Part shown: in pieces, positions 1 through 6,357 of the stretch
Numbering within the stretch: position 1 is the stretch's first letter
Layout of the letters: each line of letters starts with the position of its first letter
Assembly (NCBI GenBank): GCA_017620315.1
Contig: JAFZQQ010000104.1
Coordinates: forward strand, 1-10,530
Length of the DNA stretch: 10,530 nt
Direction: 5' to 3'
Origin: Oscillospiraceae bacterium
GTDB lineage: Bacteria; Bacillota; Clostridia; Oscillospirales; Oscillospiraceae
Position numbers and translations under genes: made by a program
The notes under the pieces: model-generated
Seen by the model: the letters and a program-made list of their open reading frames with translations, nothing else
Told to the model about the DNA's origin: nothing
Databases searched by the model: none

Positions 1-223
1 ACTCCACCGCGAAGCCAGCCTCTCTGCCGACGTCGCGCAGCTTGCAGTAGTTGTTGCCGTTGATGCTGTACGCCTCGATCTGCACGGGCCTGCCGTCGAC
101 GACGATCTTCTGGCTCGACTGCTGCGCTGTGAGCGCCGCTCCTGCGACCGGGGCTACGATGGACGCGCCGAGGATGATGCCGCTCGCGACGAGCGCGATT
201 TCTTTTTTCTCTCTGCATTTCAT
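1..223 (-). CDS. Secreted stalk-domain (copper amine oxidase N-terminal-like) protein, 5' part only
   Basis: The reading frame starts with ATG at 223 (minus strand) and is open to the window edge, giving the first 74 residues. An AGGAGGG ribosome binding site lies 7 bases upstream (231-237). The N-terminus (residues 1-30) is a signal peptide: Lys/Arg/Glu-rich start, a hydrophobic stretch rich in Ala, Ile and Val, then small residues around Ala27-Ala30. After it come VDGRPVQIEAY and INGNNYCKLRDVG, which match the stalk repeat (PF07833-like) seen in many secreted clostridial proteins. Such domains usually sit on surface or secreted proteins of varied function, so the real role depends on the missing C-terminal part. 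The gene follows the ribbon-helix-helix gene on the same strand across a 98-base gap holding a palindrome. The coding frame and secretion signal are confident; the function is unknown. Confidence 0.85.
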   Translation of the reverse strand, partial: MKCREKKEIALVASGIILGASIVAPVAGAALTAQQSSQKIVVDGRPVQIEAYSINGNNYCKLRDVGREAGFAVE

Positions 224-240
224 GGGCTTGCCCTCCTTCA

Positions 241-258
241 TGTTTGGTAAACCAAACA
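241..258. promoter_or_regulatory. Palindromic operator-like site upstream of the secreted-protein gene
   Basis: TGTTTGGT-AA-ACCAAACA is an inverted repeat with perfect 8-base arms and a 2-base centre. It ends only a few bases before the ribosome binding site of the minus-strand gene starting at 223, so a bound protein would block transcription or initiation there. TGGT/ACCA arms are typical of GntR-family operators, but that assignment is only a resemblance. Two weaker inverted repeats (264-275 and 282-295) sit just beyond it. No convincing -35/-10 pair is visible in this gap. Confidence 0.5.
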
Positions 259-321
259 ATACCGAGAGCACTCTCACAAGTCGAGAACAATCTCGTTGAC
301 CAAAGGGAGAAATACCGCGCG

Positions 322-729
322 TCAGATTTGACGCTGGATGTCGAGCGCGTTGTCGAAACTGATCTGCCCGTAGGTCTCCTTGACCTCCTGCACCGCGAAC
401 TTCCGCAGCTCGTTCCGGTCGGTGACGTCGTCATTGAAGTGGGCGGCGACGGTGTGGCAGACCATGTTCAGCTCGACGCACCACTTGAACAGCAGCGAGC
501 GCATCCGGTTATTGTTGTTGTCGAGGATGCCCTTGATCATGTTGGAGAGCACCTCGCAGAGATACGACGAGGCGTCGCTTGCTTCGAGATAGCCGATGTA
601 GAATACCAGAGCATTCTCCACGAACTCGCTGCGGCTCCGGCAGTTGTTGAGCGGCATCCAGGTATCGATTTTTTGCAGGGTTTCCGGCCTGAGCCACATG
701 GTCGAGCCCTTCTTGTTCTTTTCGTTCAT
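322..729 (-). CDS. Ribbon-helix-helix (CopG-like) DNA-binding protein
   Basis: This 135-residue protein starts at ATG 729, with an AAAGGAC ribosome binding site six bases upstream. Residues 8-45 fit a ribbon-helix-helix fold: a strand GSTMWLRPETLQKIDTW leading into helix A, then SRSEFVENALVFYIGYL as helix B. The segment after residue 60 is longer than in a minimal CopG protein and predicted helical; it may mediate oligomerisation or partner binding, but I recognise no family for it. Such proteins occur on plasmids and conjugative elements as copy-number or transfer regulators, and in antitoxins; no toxin gene is adjacent. It lies downstream of two HTH genes on the same strand but is separated from them by 254 bases with hairpins, so it probably has its own transcription start. 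The DNA-binding fold is fairly secure; the target is unknown. Confidence 0.7.
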   Translation of the reverse strand: MNEKNKKGSTMWLRPETLQKIDTWMPLNNCRSRSEFVENALVFYIGYLEASDASSYLCEVLSNMIKGILDNNNNRMRSLLFKWCVELNMVCHTVAAHFNDDVTDRNELRKFAVQEVKETYGQISFDNALDIQRQI

Positions 730-771
730 AGTTGTCCTTTCTTTTACTTCCGCACAGCTTTTCAGCCGCTC

Positions 772-796
772 AAACGCCCAAAACGCGGGCGTTTTT
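772..796 (+). terminator. Hairpin with T-tract
   Basis: AAACGCCC (772-779) pairs perfectly with GGGCGTTT (787-794) around a 7-base loop and is followed by a TTTTT run, the form of an intrinsic terminator reading rightward. No plus-strand gene is evident to its left, so it may instead act as a leader hairpin for the minus-strand gene starting at 729, or insulate it from rightward transcription. Confidence 0.4.
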
Positions 797-866
797 CCTC
801 TCTGCGGTTCGGAAGCGGTGCGGAAAATCGGTAGTTTCTCAAATTACGGTGCGGAGCCTTTCTGGG

Positions 867-890
867 AAAAGACCCGCATTGCGGGGCTTT
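867..890 (-). terminator. Probable intrinsic terminator of the HTH gene pair
   Basis: Read on the minus strand, AAAG-C-CCCGC pairs with GCGGG-T-CTTT around a 3-base AAT loop with a single mismatch, and ends in a short T run. It lies about 95 bases past the stop codon of the minus-strand HTH gene (984), the correct place to end that transcript. Confidence 0.45.
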
Positions 891-896
891 GTGGGC

Positions 897-926
897 GAGC
901 CGCGCCGCGAACCGGTGCGGCTCTTT
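897..926. terminator. GC-rich hairpin, possible second terminator
   Basis: GAGCCGC (897-903) pairs with GCGGCTC (917-923) around a 13-base loop, followed on the plus strand by TTT. The orientation is ambiguous: leftward transcription from the HTH genes meets it first, but the T run is on the rightward side. It may be a structural hairpin rather than a terminator. Confidence 0.35.
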
Positions 927-983
927 ATCTTGTGCTTATTTCGCATCTCCTCCAAGGCGGGGTTCCGCGAGTCAAAACGCGTC

Positions 984-1472
984 CTACGGCGGCAGTTCCT
1001 CCGGCTCGTGCGCCGTGTGCGCCGCGACGTATTCCTCGTGCGGGATCTGTCTGCGCGTATGCTTTGCCGTCTCCGCGTCGTCGCGCTTCACCTGTCCGCG
1101 CGCGTCATAGTTCGTGAGCTGGCGCTCGTGGAAGAGGTTGACCGCGCTCTGGATCGGCAGGATCGTATAGCGCAGGTTGCCGTTCCACTTGAGACCGTCC
1201 GCCGTGGTGACGGACGTCGCCTCGATGCTGACGAGCCCTGCCTCGCACAGCTCCGCGACGTACTTGGCGACCGTGCGCTTGCTGCACCCGAACGTCTCCG
1301 CGATGTTCGCGTAGCTCGGCCAGCACTGATGCGTTTCGGGATCGGCGAGCCGGCGCAGGTACGAGTAGATGGCGAGCGCGGTCGCGCTGAGCTTGAGCTG
1401 ATAGACCTCGTTTGGCAGGATCGTGCAGTTGCTCACGCGAGGCTGCGCGGTGAACGAACTCGCGTTCTTCAC
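984..1472 (-). CDS. Winged helix-turn-helix protein (HTH_36-like)
   Basis: I place the start at GTG 1472, which overlaps the TGA of the upstream gene as GTGA and has a GGGAGG ribosome binding site six bases before it; a longer reading to ATG 1502 lacks such a site. The product is 162 residues. Residues about 15-90 read LSATALAIYSYLRRLAD...CWPSYANIAETFGCSKRTVAKYVAELCEAGLVS, a classical winged HTH in which the stretch after 'SYANIAE' is the turn and 'SKRTVAKYVAEL' the recognition helix. Domains of this type occur in plasmid and phage replication proteins and as small regulators. The C-terminal third is charged and probably disordered. The GTGA overlap with the excisionase-like gene implies coupled translation, so the two proteins probably act together, perhaps controlling a mobile element. 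The HTH is confident; the role is not. Confidence 0.75.
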   Translation of the reverse strand: MKNASSFTAQPRVSNCTILPNEVYQLKLSATALAIYSYLRRLADPETHQCWPSYANIAETFGCSKRTVAKYVAELCEAGLVSIEATSVTTADGLKWNGNLRYTILPIQSAVNLFHERQLTNYDARGQVKRDDAETAKHTRRQIPHEEYVAAHTAHEPEELPP

Positions 1473-1678
1473 AGTGCGCCTCCCGTGCTGCGCTCGACCC
1501 ACGCGATGAACTTCTCCTTCGGGACGACGACGCGGCTGCCGACCTTGAGCGCGGGGAAGTCCGGCTCGCGCATCAGCTCGTAGCCGCTCGACGGAGACAC
1601 GCCGAGCACGTCCGCCACCATCCTCGCGTTGAGGAAGAGCGGCAGCTCGTCATAGCTTTGGTACTGGGATCGTTTCAT
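1469..1678 (-). CDS. Excisionase-family helix-turn-helix protein
   Basis: This 69-residue protein starts at ATG 1678 with a GAGGAGG ribosome binding site four bases upstream. Residues 14-60 read FLNARMVADVLGVSPSSGYELMR followed by FPALKVGSRVVVPKEKFIAWVE, the MerR-like HTH_17 fold of Xis/excisionase-type proteins: an HTH, then a beta wing carrying the GSR motif and the 'K-F-WV' helix. Family members either direct excision by tyrosine recombinases or are simple regulators. No recombinase gene is in the window, so an excision role is unproven. It is the first gene of a minus-strand pair, overlaps the next gene by four bases (GTGA), and is preceded by a promoter-like sequence at 1754-1782. It is divergent from the zinc-knuckle gene at 1840. 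Confidence 0.8.
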   Translation of the reverse strand: MKRSQYQSYDELPLFLNARMVADVLGVSPSSGYELMREPDFPALKVGSRVVVPKEKFIAWVERSTGGAL

Positions 1679-1753
1679 GTTTCCTCCTCGTTGGCAGCGC
1701 GATAGGCCTCTCGCACTTGCCGCTTGATTTTTGCTTCCGAATCGGATAGCATG

Positions 1754-1782
1754 ACTGTAGCAGGCACGAGTCCCGCTTGCAA
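1754..1782 (-). promoter_or_regulatory. Promoter-like sequence for the HTH gene pair
   Basis: On the minus strand TTGCAA (1777-1782) and TACAGT (1754-1759) are separated by 17 bases, each matching the sigma-70 consensus at four of six positions. A start near 1747 would give a leader of about 70 bases before the ATG at 1678. The 161-base gap between the divergent genes (1679-1839) must hold both promoters; I see no clear one for the plus-strand gene. Confidence 0.4.
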
Positions 1783-1839
1783 TAGTTTGGAGCGGTCTTG
1801 GGAAAACCCCAAAACTCTATCGGTAACACAGGAGGGCGC

Positions 1840-2886
1840 ATGGATCAGTTTGACGCATTCTCTGTTTTCTTCTGGGATAACGACGTACACATCGGCGGAC
1901 GCACCTACCCCTTGGGGCAGACGACCGTGGACGTATTGAACCTCTCGACCGAGGAGTTCGACCGGCTCTTTGACCGCACCCAAGCCTTCGGCCGCACGTT
2001 CGACAGGATGCTTGAACGACGAGACGCGCGCATGGCGGATGACGTGCAGGCGAAGTTCAACGCCGCGCTCGACGTGATCTCCACGCTGCCGCCGTATCGG
2101 GATTTGGAACTGGATGTCGCGGCACGGACGGTGTTCCTCACCTTGCGCGATATGCCGGAGGAGTGGAACGAGGCGATGCGCCCCGGCACAGAGGGCAATC
2201 AGATGATCCAGGAGTTCGGCGCCAAGGTCGTCGCCCTGCCCGAGCGCATGAACAACTTTCGCGGGCAGGTGACGCTGATGCTGGAATTCTTTTTTGAGGA
2301 CTTGACGCGGCGCGGCAGTTCGGAGTACGGTCGTGCGTTCGACGACTACTGGCGCGCGATGGTCACGGATGGCGCGAAGCTCTATCCGCATCAGCAGTTT
2401 GAGCAGAGCTTCTCCGCGGAATTCTCGTTCGTGCCGATGCGCCATCCGGACAAGCCGGACGAATACCTTGTGGCGGAGCAGGCGAAGTTCGCGGAACTGC
2501 ACTTCTTCCTCTACACGGATTTCTACCGCGCGCTCGCGCACGGCAACGCGCCGCGCCGCTGTCACAACTGCGGGAGGTACTTTCTGCTCACACGCGGGTA
2601 CAACACCTGCTACTGCAACAACGTCGCGCCGGGCGAGACGACGCGCACCTGCCGCAAGGTTGGCGCGCACACGAAGGAGCGGCGGGAACGCGAGGGTGCG
2701 TCGCCGGTGCAGCAGGCGTACCAGCGCGCGTATGGGCGCCTGAAGATGCAGTACAGCCGCCGCAAGAGGGACGCTGCGGAGTACAACCATCTGGTGTCGC
2801 AGGCGCAGGATATCCGCGACGCCTACGCGCGCGGCGAACTCGGCGAGGAGGATGCCATCGCGCGGCTGAAGGCAATCGGAGGATAA
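1840..2886 (+). CDS. Zinc-knuckle protein resembling DUF6076
   Basis: ATG 1840 is preceded by AGGAGGG three bases upstream, so I use it instead of the in-frame ATG at 1798. The product is 348 residues. The C-terminal part holds a Cys/His cluster: C241-x2-C244 in CHNCGRYFLLT, C257 and C259 in YNTCYCNN, C271 in TCRKVGAH and H277. It is followed by a basic helical tail (about 280-348). This arrangement matches my memory of DUF6076 proteins of clostridia, which have no assigned function; the cluster resembles a zinc-binding treble clef or ribbon. The N-terminal 220 residues are mostly acidic and helical with no motif I can name. The gene is an isolated unit: divergent from the HTH genes and closed by a strong terminator before the hsd promoter. 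Coding status is very secure; family assignment is moderate; function unknown. Confidence 0.85.
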   Translation: MDQFDAFSVFFWDNDVHIGGRTYPLGQTTVDVLNLSTEEFDRLFDRTQAFGRTFDRMLERRDARMADDVQAKFNAALDVISTLPPYRDLELDVAARTVFLTLRDMPEEWNEAMRPGTEGNQMIQEFGAKVVALPERMNNFRGQVTLMLEFFFEDLTRRGSSEYGRAFDDYWRAMVTDGAKLYPHQQFEQSFSAEFSFVPMRHPDKPDEYLVAEQAKFAELHFFLYTDFYRALAHGNAPRRCHNCGRYFLLTRGYNTCYCNNVAPGETTRTCRKVGAHTKERREREGASPVQQAYQRAYGRLKMQYSRRKRDAAEYNHLVSQAQDIRDAYARGELGEEDAIARLKAIGG

Positions 2887-2888
2887 GG

Positions 2889-2936
2889 AAACCCCGCGGG
2901 ATCGGAGCGCGCTGGCGCCCGATCCCGCGGGGTTGT
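2889..2936 (+). terminator. Strong intrinsic terminator after the zinc-knuckle gene
   Basis: AACCCCGCGGGATCG (2890-2904) pairs perfectly over 15 bases with CGATCCCGCGGGGTT (2920-2934), starting four bases after the TAA stop codon. The T tail is broken (TTGTGTTT). It isolates the upstream gene from the restriction-modification operon. Confidence 0.85.
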
Positions 2937-2989
2937 GTTTAGTTACAGCGGTGAAATATTTGCGTCAAAAAGATTTGCCGTCTGAAGTG

Positions 2990-3018
2990 TTGCACATGAC
3001 ACGATTGTGTTGTAATAT
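2990..3018 (+). promoter_or_regulatory. Probable promoter of the hsd operon
   Basis: TTGCAC (2990-2995) and TAATAT (3013-3018) are 17 bases apart in a locally AT-rich stretch between the terminator and hsdR. A start near 3025 gives a leader of about 34 bases carrying the GGAGGT ribosome binding site at 3046-3051. No other promoter is evident before hsdM, so the operon is probably one transcript of more than 7.5 kb. Confidence 0.55.
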
Positions 3019-3058
3019 ATTTTTGGAAAAATATAGAAAAATGTCGGAGGTGCGGCAC

Positions 3059-5803
3059 ATGACGCCAGAGGCGAAAGCGCGGCAGGCCATTGACAAGCGG
3101 CTGGAACAGTCCGGCTGGATCATACAGGATATGCGCCAGGTCAACCCGATGGCGGCGCTCGGTGTCGCGGTGCGGGAATATCCCACCAGCACCGGGCCCG
3201 TGGACTATGCGCTGTTTGTGGACGGGAAGCCGGTCGGCGTGGTTGAGGCCAAGCGCGACGACGAGGGCGAGAACATCACCGTGGTCGAAACGCAGTCCGG
3301 GCGCTATGCAGGCAGTACCTTTAAGTACGTCAATGTCGATTACCGCATCCGCTTTGCTTATGAGGCGACGGGGAAGATGACGCGCTTCACCGACTATGAT
3401 GATATTAAGTATCGTTCGCGCGGCGTGTTTTCTTTCCACCGCCCGGAGACGCTTCAAGCACTGTTGGCGCAAACGGACACCGTCCGCAATAACCTGAAGC
3501 ATATGCCGACTCCGGATACAACAGGTTTCCGTGACTGCCAGATTGCGGCGATCCACGAGCTCGACATCTCATTTGCCGACAACAGGCCGCGGGCTCTTGT
3601 ACAGATGGCGACCGGTGCGGGTAAGACATTTACCGCCATTACTGCCGTCTATCGTTTGCTCAAATTCGGTAAAATGAAGCGTATACTGTTTCTCGTTGAT
3701 ACGAAGAACCTCGGCGAACAGGCGGAGGATGAATTCAGAAAGTATCGTCCAAACGACGATGCGCGAACCTTCCCGGAGCTTTATCCGATTTACCGTCTGA
3801 AATCAGCAAAGATGCCCAAGGATACCCTTGTCTATATCAGTACCATTCAGCGGATGTACTCTATCCTTAAAGGTGAGGAGTTGGACGAATCTGCGGAGGA
3901 GGAATCTTTCTTTGAAAAAGTCTCTGCGGACAGGCAGCCTGTTCGGGAGGTTGTCTATAACGCGAAGATCCCGCCGGAGTTCTTCGACTGCATCATCGTG
4001 GACGAGTGTCACCGCTCCATCTACAATGTCTGGAGTCAGGTGCTTGAATACTTCGACGCATTTCTCATTGGGCTGACAGCTACGCCGGATGCCCGCACGA
4101 TTGCTTTCTTTCAGCAAAACATGGTCAGCGAATATTCCCGCGAACAGGCGATCATCGATGGCGTGAACGTCGGTGAGGATATCTTTATCATCGAAACCGC
4201 TGTTGGCAAGAGCGGTGGGCATATTATGAAACAGCTGATTGAGAAACGCAACCGCTTGACACGAGAGAAACGCTGGAAGCAGATGGATGAGGATGTGGAC
4301 TATGCCGCAACGCAGCTTGACAGAGACGTGGTGAATCCGAGCCAGATTCGCACGGTCATCCAATGCTTCAAGGACAACTTGTCGCAGCTGTTCCCGCGCC
4401 GTGTGGAAGTCCCCAAAACGCTGATTTTCGCCAAAACTGACAGTCACGCGGACGATATCATTCAGGTCGTGCGCGACGTGTTCGGTGAGGGAAATGAGTT
4501 TTGTCGGAAAATCACCTATCAGGTGGACAATCCCAGAGATTTGATTCGTGAATTTGCAAACGACTATAATCCGCGCATTGCCGTCACGGTGGACATGATC
4601 GCCACCGGCACGGACGTCAAACCCATCGAGTGTCTGATCTTCATGCGCGACGTGCGCAGCCGCAACTATTTCGAGCAGATGAAAGGCCGCGGCACAAGAG
4701 TGCTCGGAAAGGATGATCTGCAAAAGGTTACGCCGTCGGCGACCGAGAACAAAGACCACTTCGTTATCATTGATGCCGTGGGTGTGACGCGCTCGAAGAA
4801 AACCAGCACACGCTCATTGGAGCGTAAACCCTCCGTCAGCATGAAGGAGCTGATGCTCAACGTGGCGATGGGCGCGAAGGATGAGGACACACTGACCTCA
4901 CTCGCCAATCGCGTCATCCGCCTCAACAGTCAGATGACGCCGCGGGAGCGCACGGAGTTTGCGGAGATCGTCGGCGCGAGCGCCGGGGTAGTAGCGCAGA
5001 GCCTCCTGGATGCCTTTGACGAGGATGTGATTGCCGCGCGGGCGGGCGTTACACTAACCGACGACCACGAACCGATGCCAGAGGAGCGCGAACGCATGGA
5101 CGCCGCGCAGAAGGAACTGATTCAAACCGCGGTGCAGCCGTTCTTCCGCCCCGAGGTGCGCGAGTATATCGAAAACGTGCGCCGCAGTCACGAGCAGATC
5201 ATCGACAGCGTGAACCTTGACACGGTGACGTATGCGGGCTTTGATGCCGACAAGCAGGCGAATGCTGAGCGCGCCATACAGGCGTTCCATACGTTTATCG
5301 AGGAGAATCGGGACGAGATCATCGCCCTGCGGCTCATTTATGACCAGAGGTATAAGGATCGTCCCATGGTGATCGAGCAGCTGCAAAAGCTGTACGAAAA
5401 GCTCAAGGCCAAGGGCGTGACCTACGAGCGGCTGTGGGACTGCTATGCCATCAAACGCCCGGAGAAGGTTCGCGGGACGGCGGCGCAGCTTGCTGACCTC
5501 GTTTCGCTTGTGCGCTTCGAGATGGGATTTACCGACGACCTCTCGCCGTTTGCGGAGCGCGTGAATTACAACTTCATGCAGTGGACGCTGCGCCGCAACG
5601 CGGGCGCGGTACACTTCACGGACGAGCAGATGGACTGGCTGCGGCTCATCAAGGATCATATTGCATCGTCACTGAGCATCGAGCCGGGCGACCTCGACCT
5701 GAACCCCTTCGACCACAAGGGCGGCCTTGGGCGGTTTTATGAGGTATTTGGTGAGCGGTATGAGGAGATTTTAAAGGAAATGAACGCGGAGCTGGTAGCG
5801 TGA
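3059..5803 (+). CDS. hsdR: Type I restriction endonuclease subunit R
   Basis: HsdR is the ATP-dependent translocase and nuclease of a type I complex; it pumps DNA past the bound HsdM/HsdS core and cuts unmodified DNA. The 914-residue protein shows, in order, the N-terminal PD-(D/E)XK nuclease (D49 in VDYALF, E63-x-K65 in VVEAKR), helicase motif I MATGAGKT (183-190), motif II DECH (315-318), motif III LTATP (339-343), motif V ATGTD (515-519) and motif VI QMKGRGTR (540-547). The C-terminus resembles the EcoEI_R C-terminal domain that docks to the methyltransferase, ending in FYEVFGERYEEILKEMNAEL. All catalytic motifs are intact, so it should be active. I use ATG 3059 because GGAGGT lies seven bases before it; the frame stays open upstream to 2933, but the promoter overlaps that stretch. 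A degraded copy of its 3' end appears at 6327-6356. Confidence 0.97.
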   Translation: MTPEAKARQAIDKRLEQSGWIIQDMRQVNPMAALGVAVREYPTSTGPVDYALFVDGKPVGVVEAKRDDEGENITVVETQSGRYAGSTFKYVNVDYRIRFAYEATGKMTRFTDYDDIKYRSRGVFSFHRPETLQALLAQTDTVRNNLKHMPTPDTTGFRDCQIAAIHELDISFADNRPRALVQMATGAGKTFTAITAVYRLLKFGKMKRILFLVDTKNLGEQAEDEFRKYRPNDDARTFPELYPIYRLKSAKMPKDTLVYISTIQRMYSILKGEELDESAEEESFFEKVSADRQPVREVVYNAKIPPEFFDCIIVDECHRSIYNVWSQVLEYFDAFLIGLTATPDARTIAFFQQNMVSEYSREQAIIDGVNVGEDIFIIETAVGKSGGHIMKQLIEKRNRLTREKRWKQMDEDVDYAATQLDRDVVNPSQIRTVIQCFKDNLSQLFPRRVEVPKTLIFAKTDSHADDIIQVVRDVFGEGNEFCRKITYQVDNPRDLIREFANDYNPRIAVTVDMIATGTDVKPIECLIFMRDVRSRNYFEQMKGRGTRVLGKDDLQKVTPSATENKDHFVIIDAVGVTRSKKTSTRSLERKPSVSMKELMLNVAMGAKDEDTLTSLANRVIRLNSQMTPRERTEFAEIVGASAGVVAQSLLDAFDEDVIAARAGVTLTDDHEPMPEERERMDAAQKELIQTAVQPFFRPEVREYIENVRRSHEQIIDSVNLDTVTYAGFDADKQANAERAIQAFHTFIEENRDEIIALRLIYDQRYKDRPMVIEQLQKLYEKLKAKGVTYERLWDCYAIKRPEKVRGTAAQLADLVSLVRFEMGFTDDLSPFAERVNYNFMQWTLRRNAGAVHFTDEQMDWLRLIKDHIASSLSIEPGDLDLNPFDHKGGLGRFYEVFGERYEEILKEMNAELVA

Positions 5804-5814
5804 GGAGAGAGAAA

Positions 5815-6324
5815 ATGAAAAAGCAGCAAAGCAGCACCTTAACGAAGATATGGTATCATGCGCTAACAATTACGCTTCTGATTGTCTCTTATCTGCTGAA
5901 GAAGCCTGTGATTTTCGTGGTTTCTGACAGAATTGGTGCAACGATTGCAGCTGTATTTACTTTCGCGGCTCATATTATGCTACTAAAAACTGCACAGAAT
6001 ATTGAAGGGGGAGGAATCAAAGGGCCTATATGGATTGGGTGTGGGGCAATTATGCTTTATCAATTGCTCTTGTTCTACCCCAAAGAGAAGATTTGGCATC
6101 AGGTATCGATTCTGCTATTAGTTTTCTGCTATATTTTTATGGCTGTATATGGAACAATTGAACTGCTTGTCTCCTTAAAGAAAAAACTTGAGGAGATGAA
6201 GAAAATAGAAAATAAAAAAGATAAAGGTGTTGAAAGCATTGAAAGCTTAATTGCGATTGTTACAGCACTTGTTGCAATTGGGCTAACCTGTGTTGGACTT
6301 TTACAAAATAGCAATGGAGTATAA
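5815..6324 (+). CDS. Five-helix membrane protein embedded between hsdR and hsdS
   Basis: ATG 5815 has an AGGAGA ribosome binding site six bases upstream, and only 11 bases separate it from the hsdR stop codon, so it is in the operon. The 169-residue product has five hydrophobic segments (about 16-28, 40-57, 71-88, 97-120 and 144-163). A highly charged, probably coiled-coil loop KKKLEEMKKIENKKDKG (122-138) lies before the last one. The N-terminus is short and basic. No catalytic motif and no family I recognise. It is AT-richer than hsdR, with the A/T-ending codons shared by the other extra genes in this operon. A relic of the hsdR 3' end lies between it and hsdS, suggesting later insertion. 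Possible roles are a membrane anchor or effector linked to restriction; this is inference only. Confidence 0.85.
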   Translation: MKKQQSSTLTKIWYHALTITLLIVSYLLKKPVIFVVSDRIGATIAAVFTFAAHIMLLKTAQNIEGGGIKGPIWIGCGAIMLYQLLLFYPKEKIWHQVSILLLVFCYIFMAVYGTIELLVSLKKKLEEMKKIENKKDKGVESIESLIAIVTALVAIGLTCVGLLQNSNGV

Positions 6325-6326
6325 TG

Positions 6327-6356
6327 CGGAAAATGGTTGTAAAGTTGGTGGCGTGA
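6327..6356 (+). pseudogene. Degraded copy of the hsdR 3' end
   Basis: Aligned without gaps to the last 30 bases of hsdR (5774-5803), 20 of 30 positions agree, including 13 of the last 15. Translated, it reads RKMVVKLVA-stop against KEMNAELVA-stop. Most differences are transitions. It abuts hsdS (one base between its TGA and ATG 6358). The simplest reading is that hsdR once ended here and a second copy of its tail was created when the membrane-protein gene came in. Confidence 0.6.
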
Positions 6357-6357
6357 G

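Noticed and set aside
244..834. Plus-strand open frame opposite the ribbon-helix-helix gene
   Set aside because: No ribosome binding site and no recognisable motif; the minus-strand frame has both a ribosome binding site and a DNA-binding fold.
1675..1752. A 25-residue leader peptide (MLSDSEAKIKRQVREAYR...) overlapping the excisionase-like gene as ATGA
   Set aside because: It looks protein-like and the ATGA overlap is suggestive, but it has no ribosome binding site and the best promoter would start transcription inside it. It may be the tail of a lost gene.
1675..2790. Long minus-strand open frame opposite the zinc-knuckle gene
   Set aside because: Arg/Ala/Val/His-rich composition typical of the antisense of a GC-rich gene; the plus-strand gene has a ribosome binding site, Cys/His motif and terminator.
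2933..3058. N-terminal extension of HsdR to 2933
   Set aside because: The extension overlaps the terminator stem end and the promoter, and it lacks a ribosome binding site; GGAGGT directly precedes ATG 3059.
3803..4759. Minus-strand 318-residue frame inside hsdR
   Set aside because: It is the antisense of the helicase domain with all motifs on the plus strand; composition and lack of a ribosome binding site mark it as a shadow.
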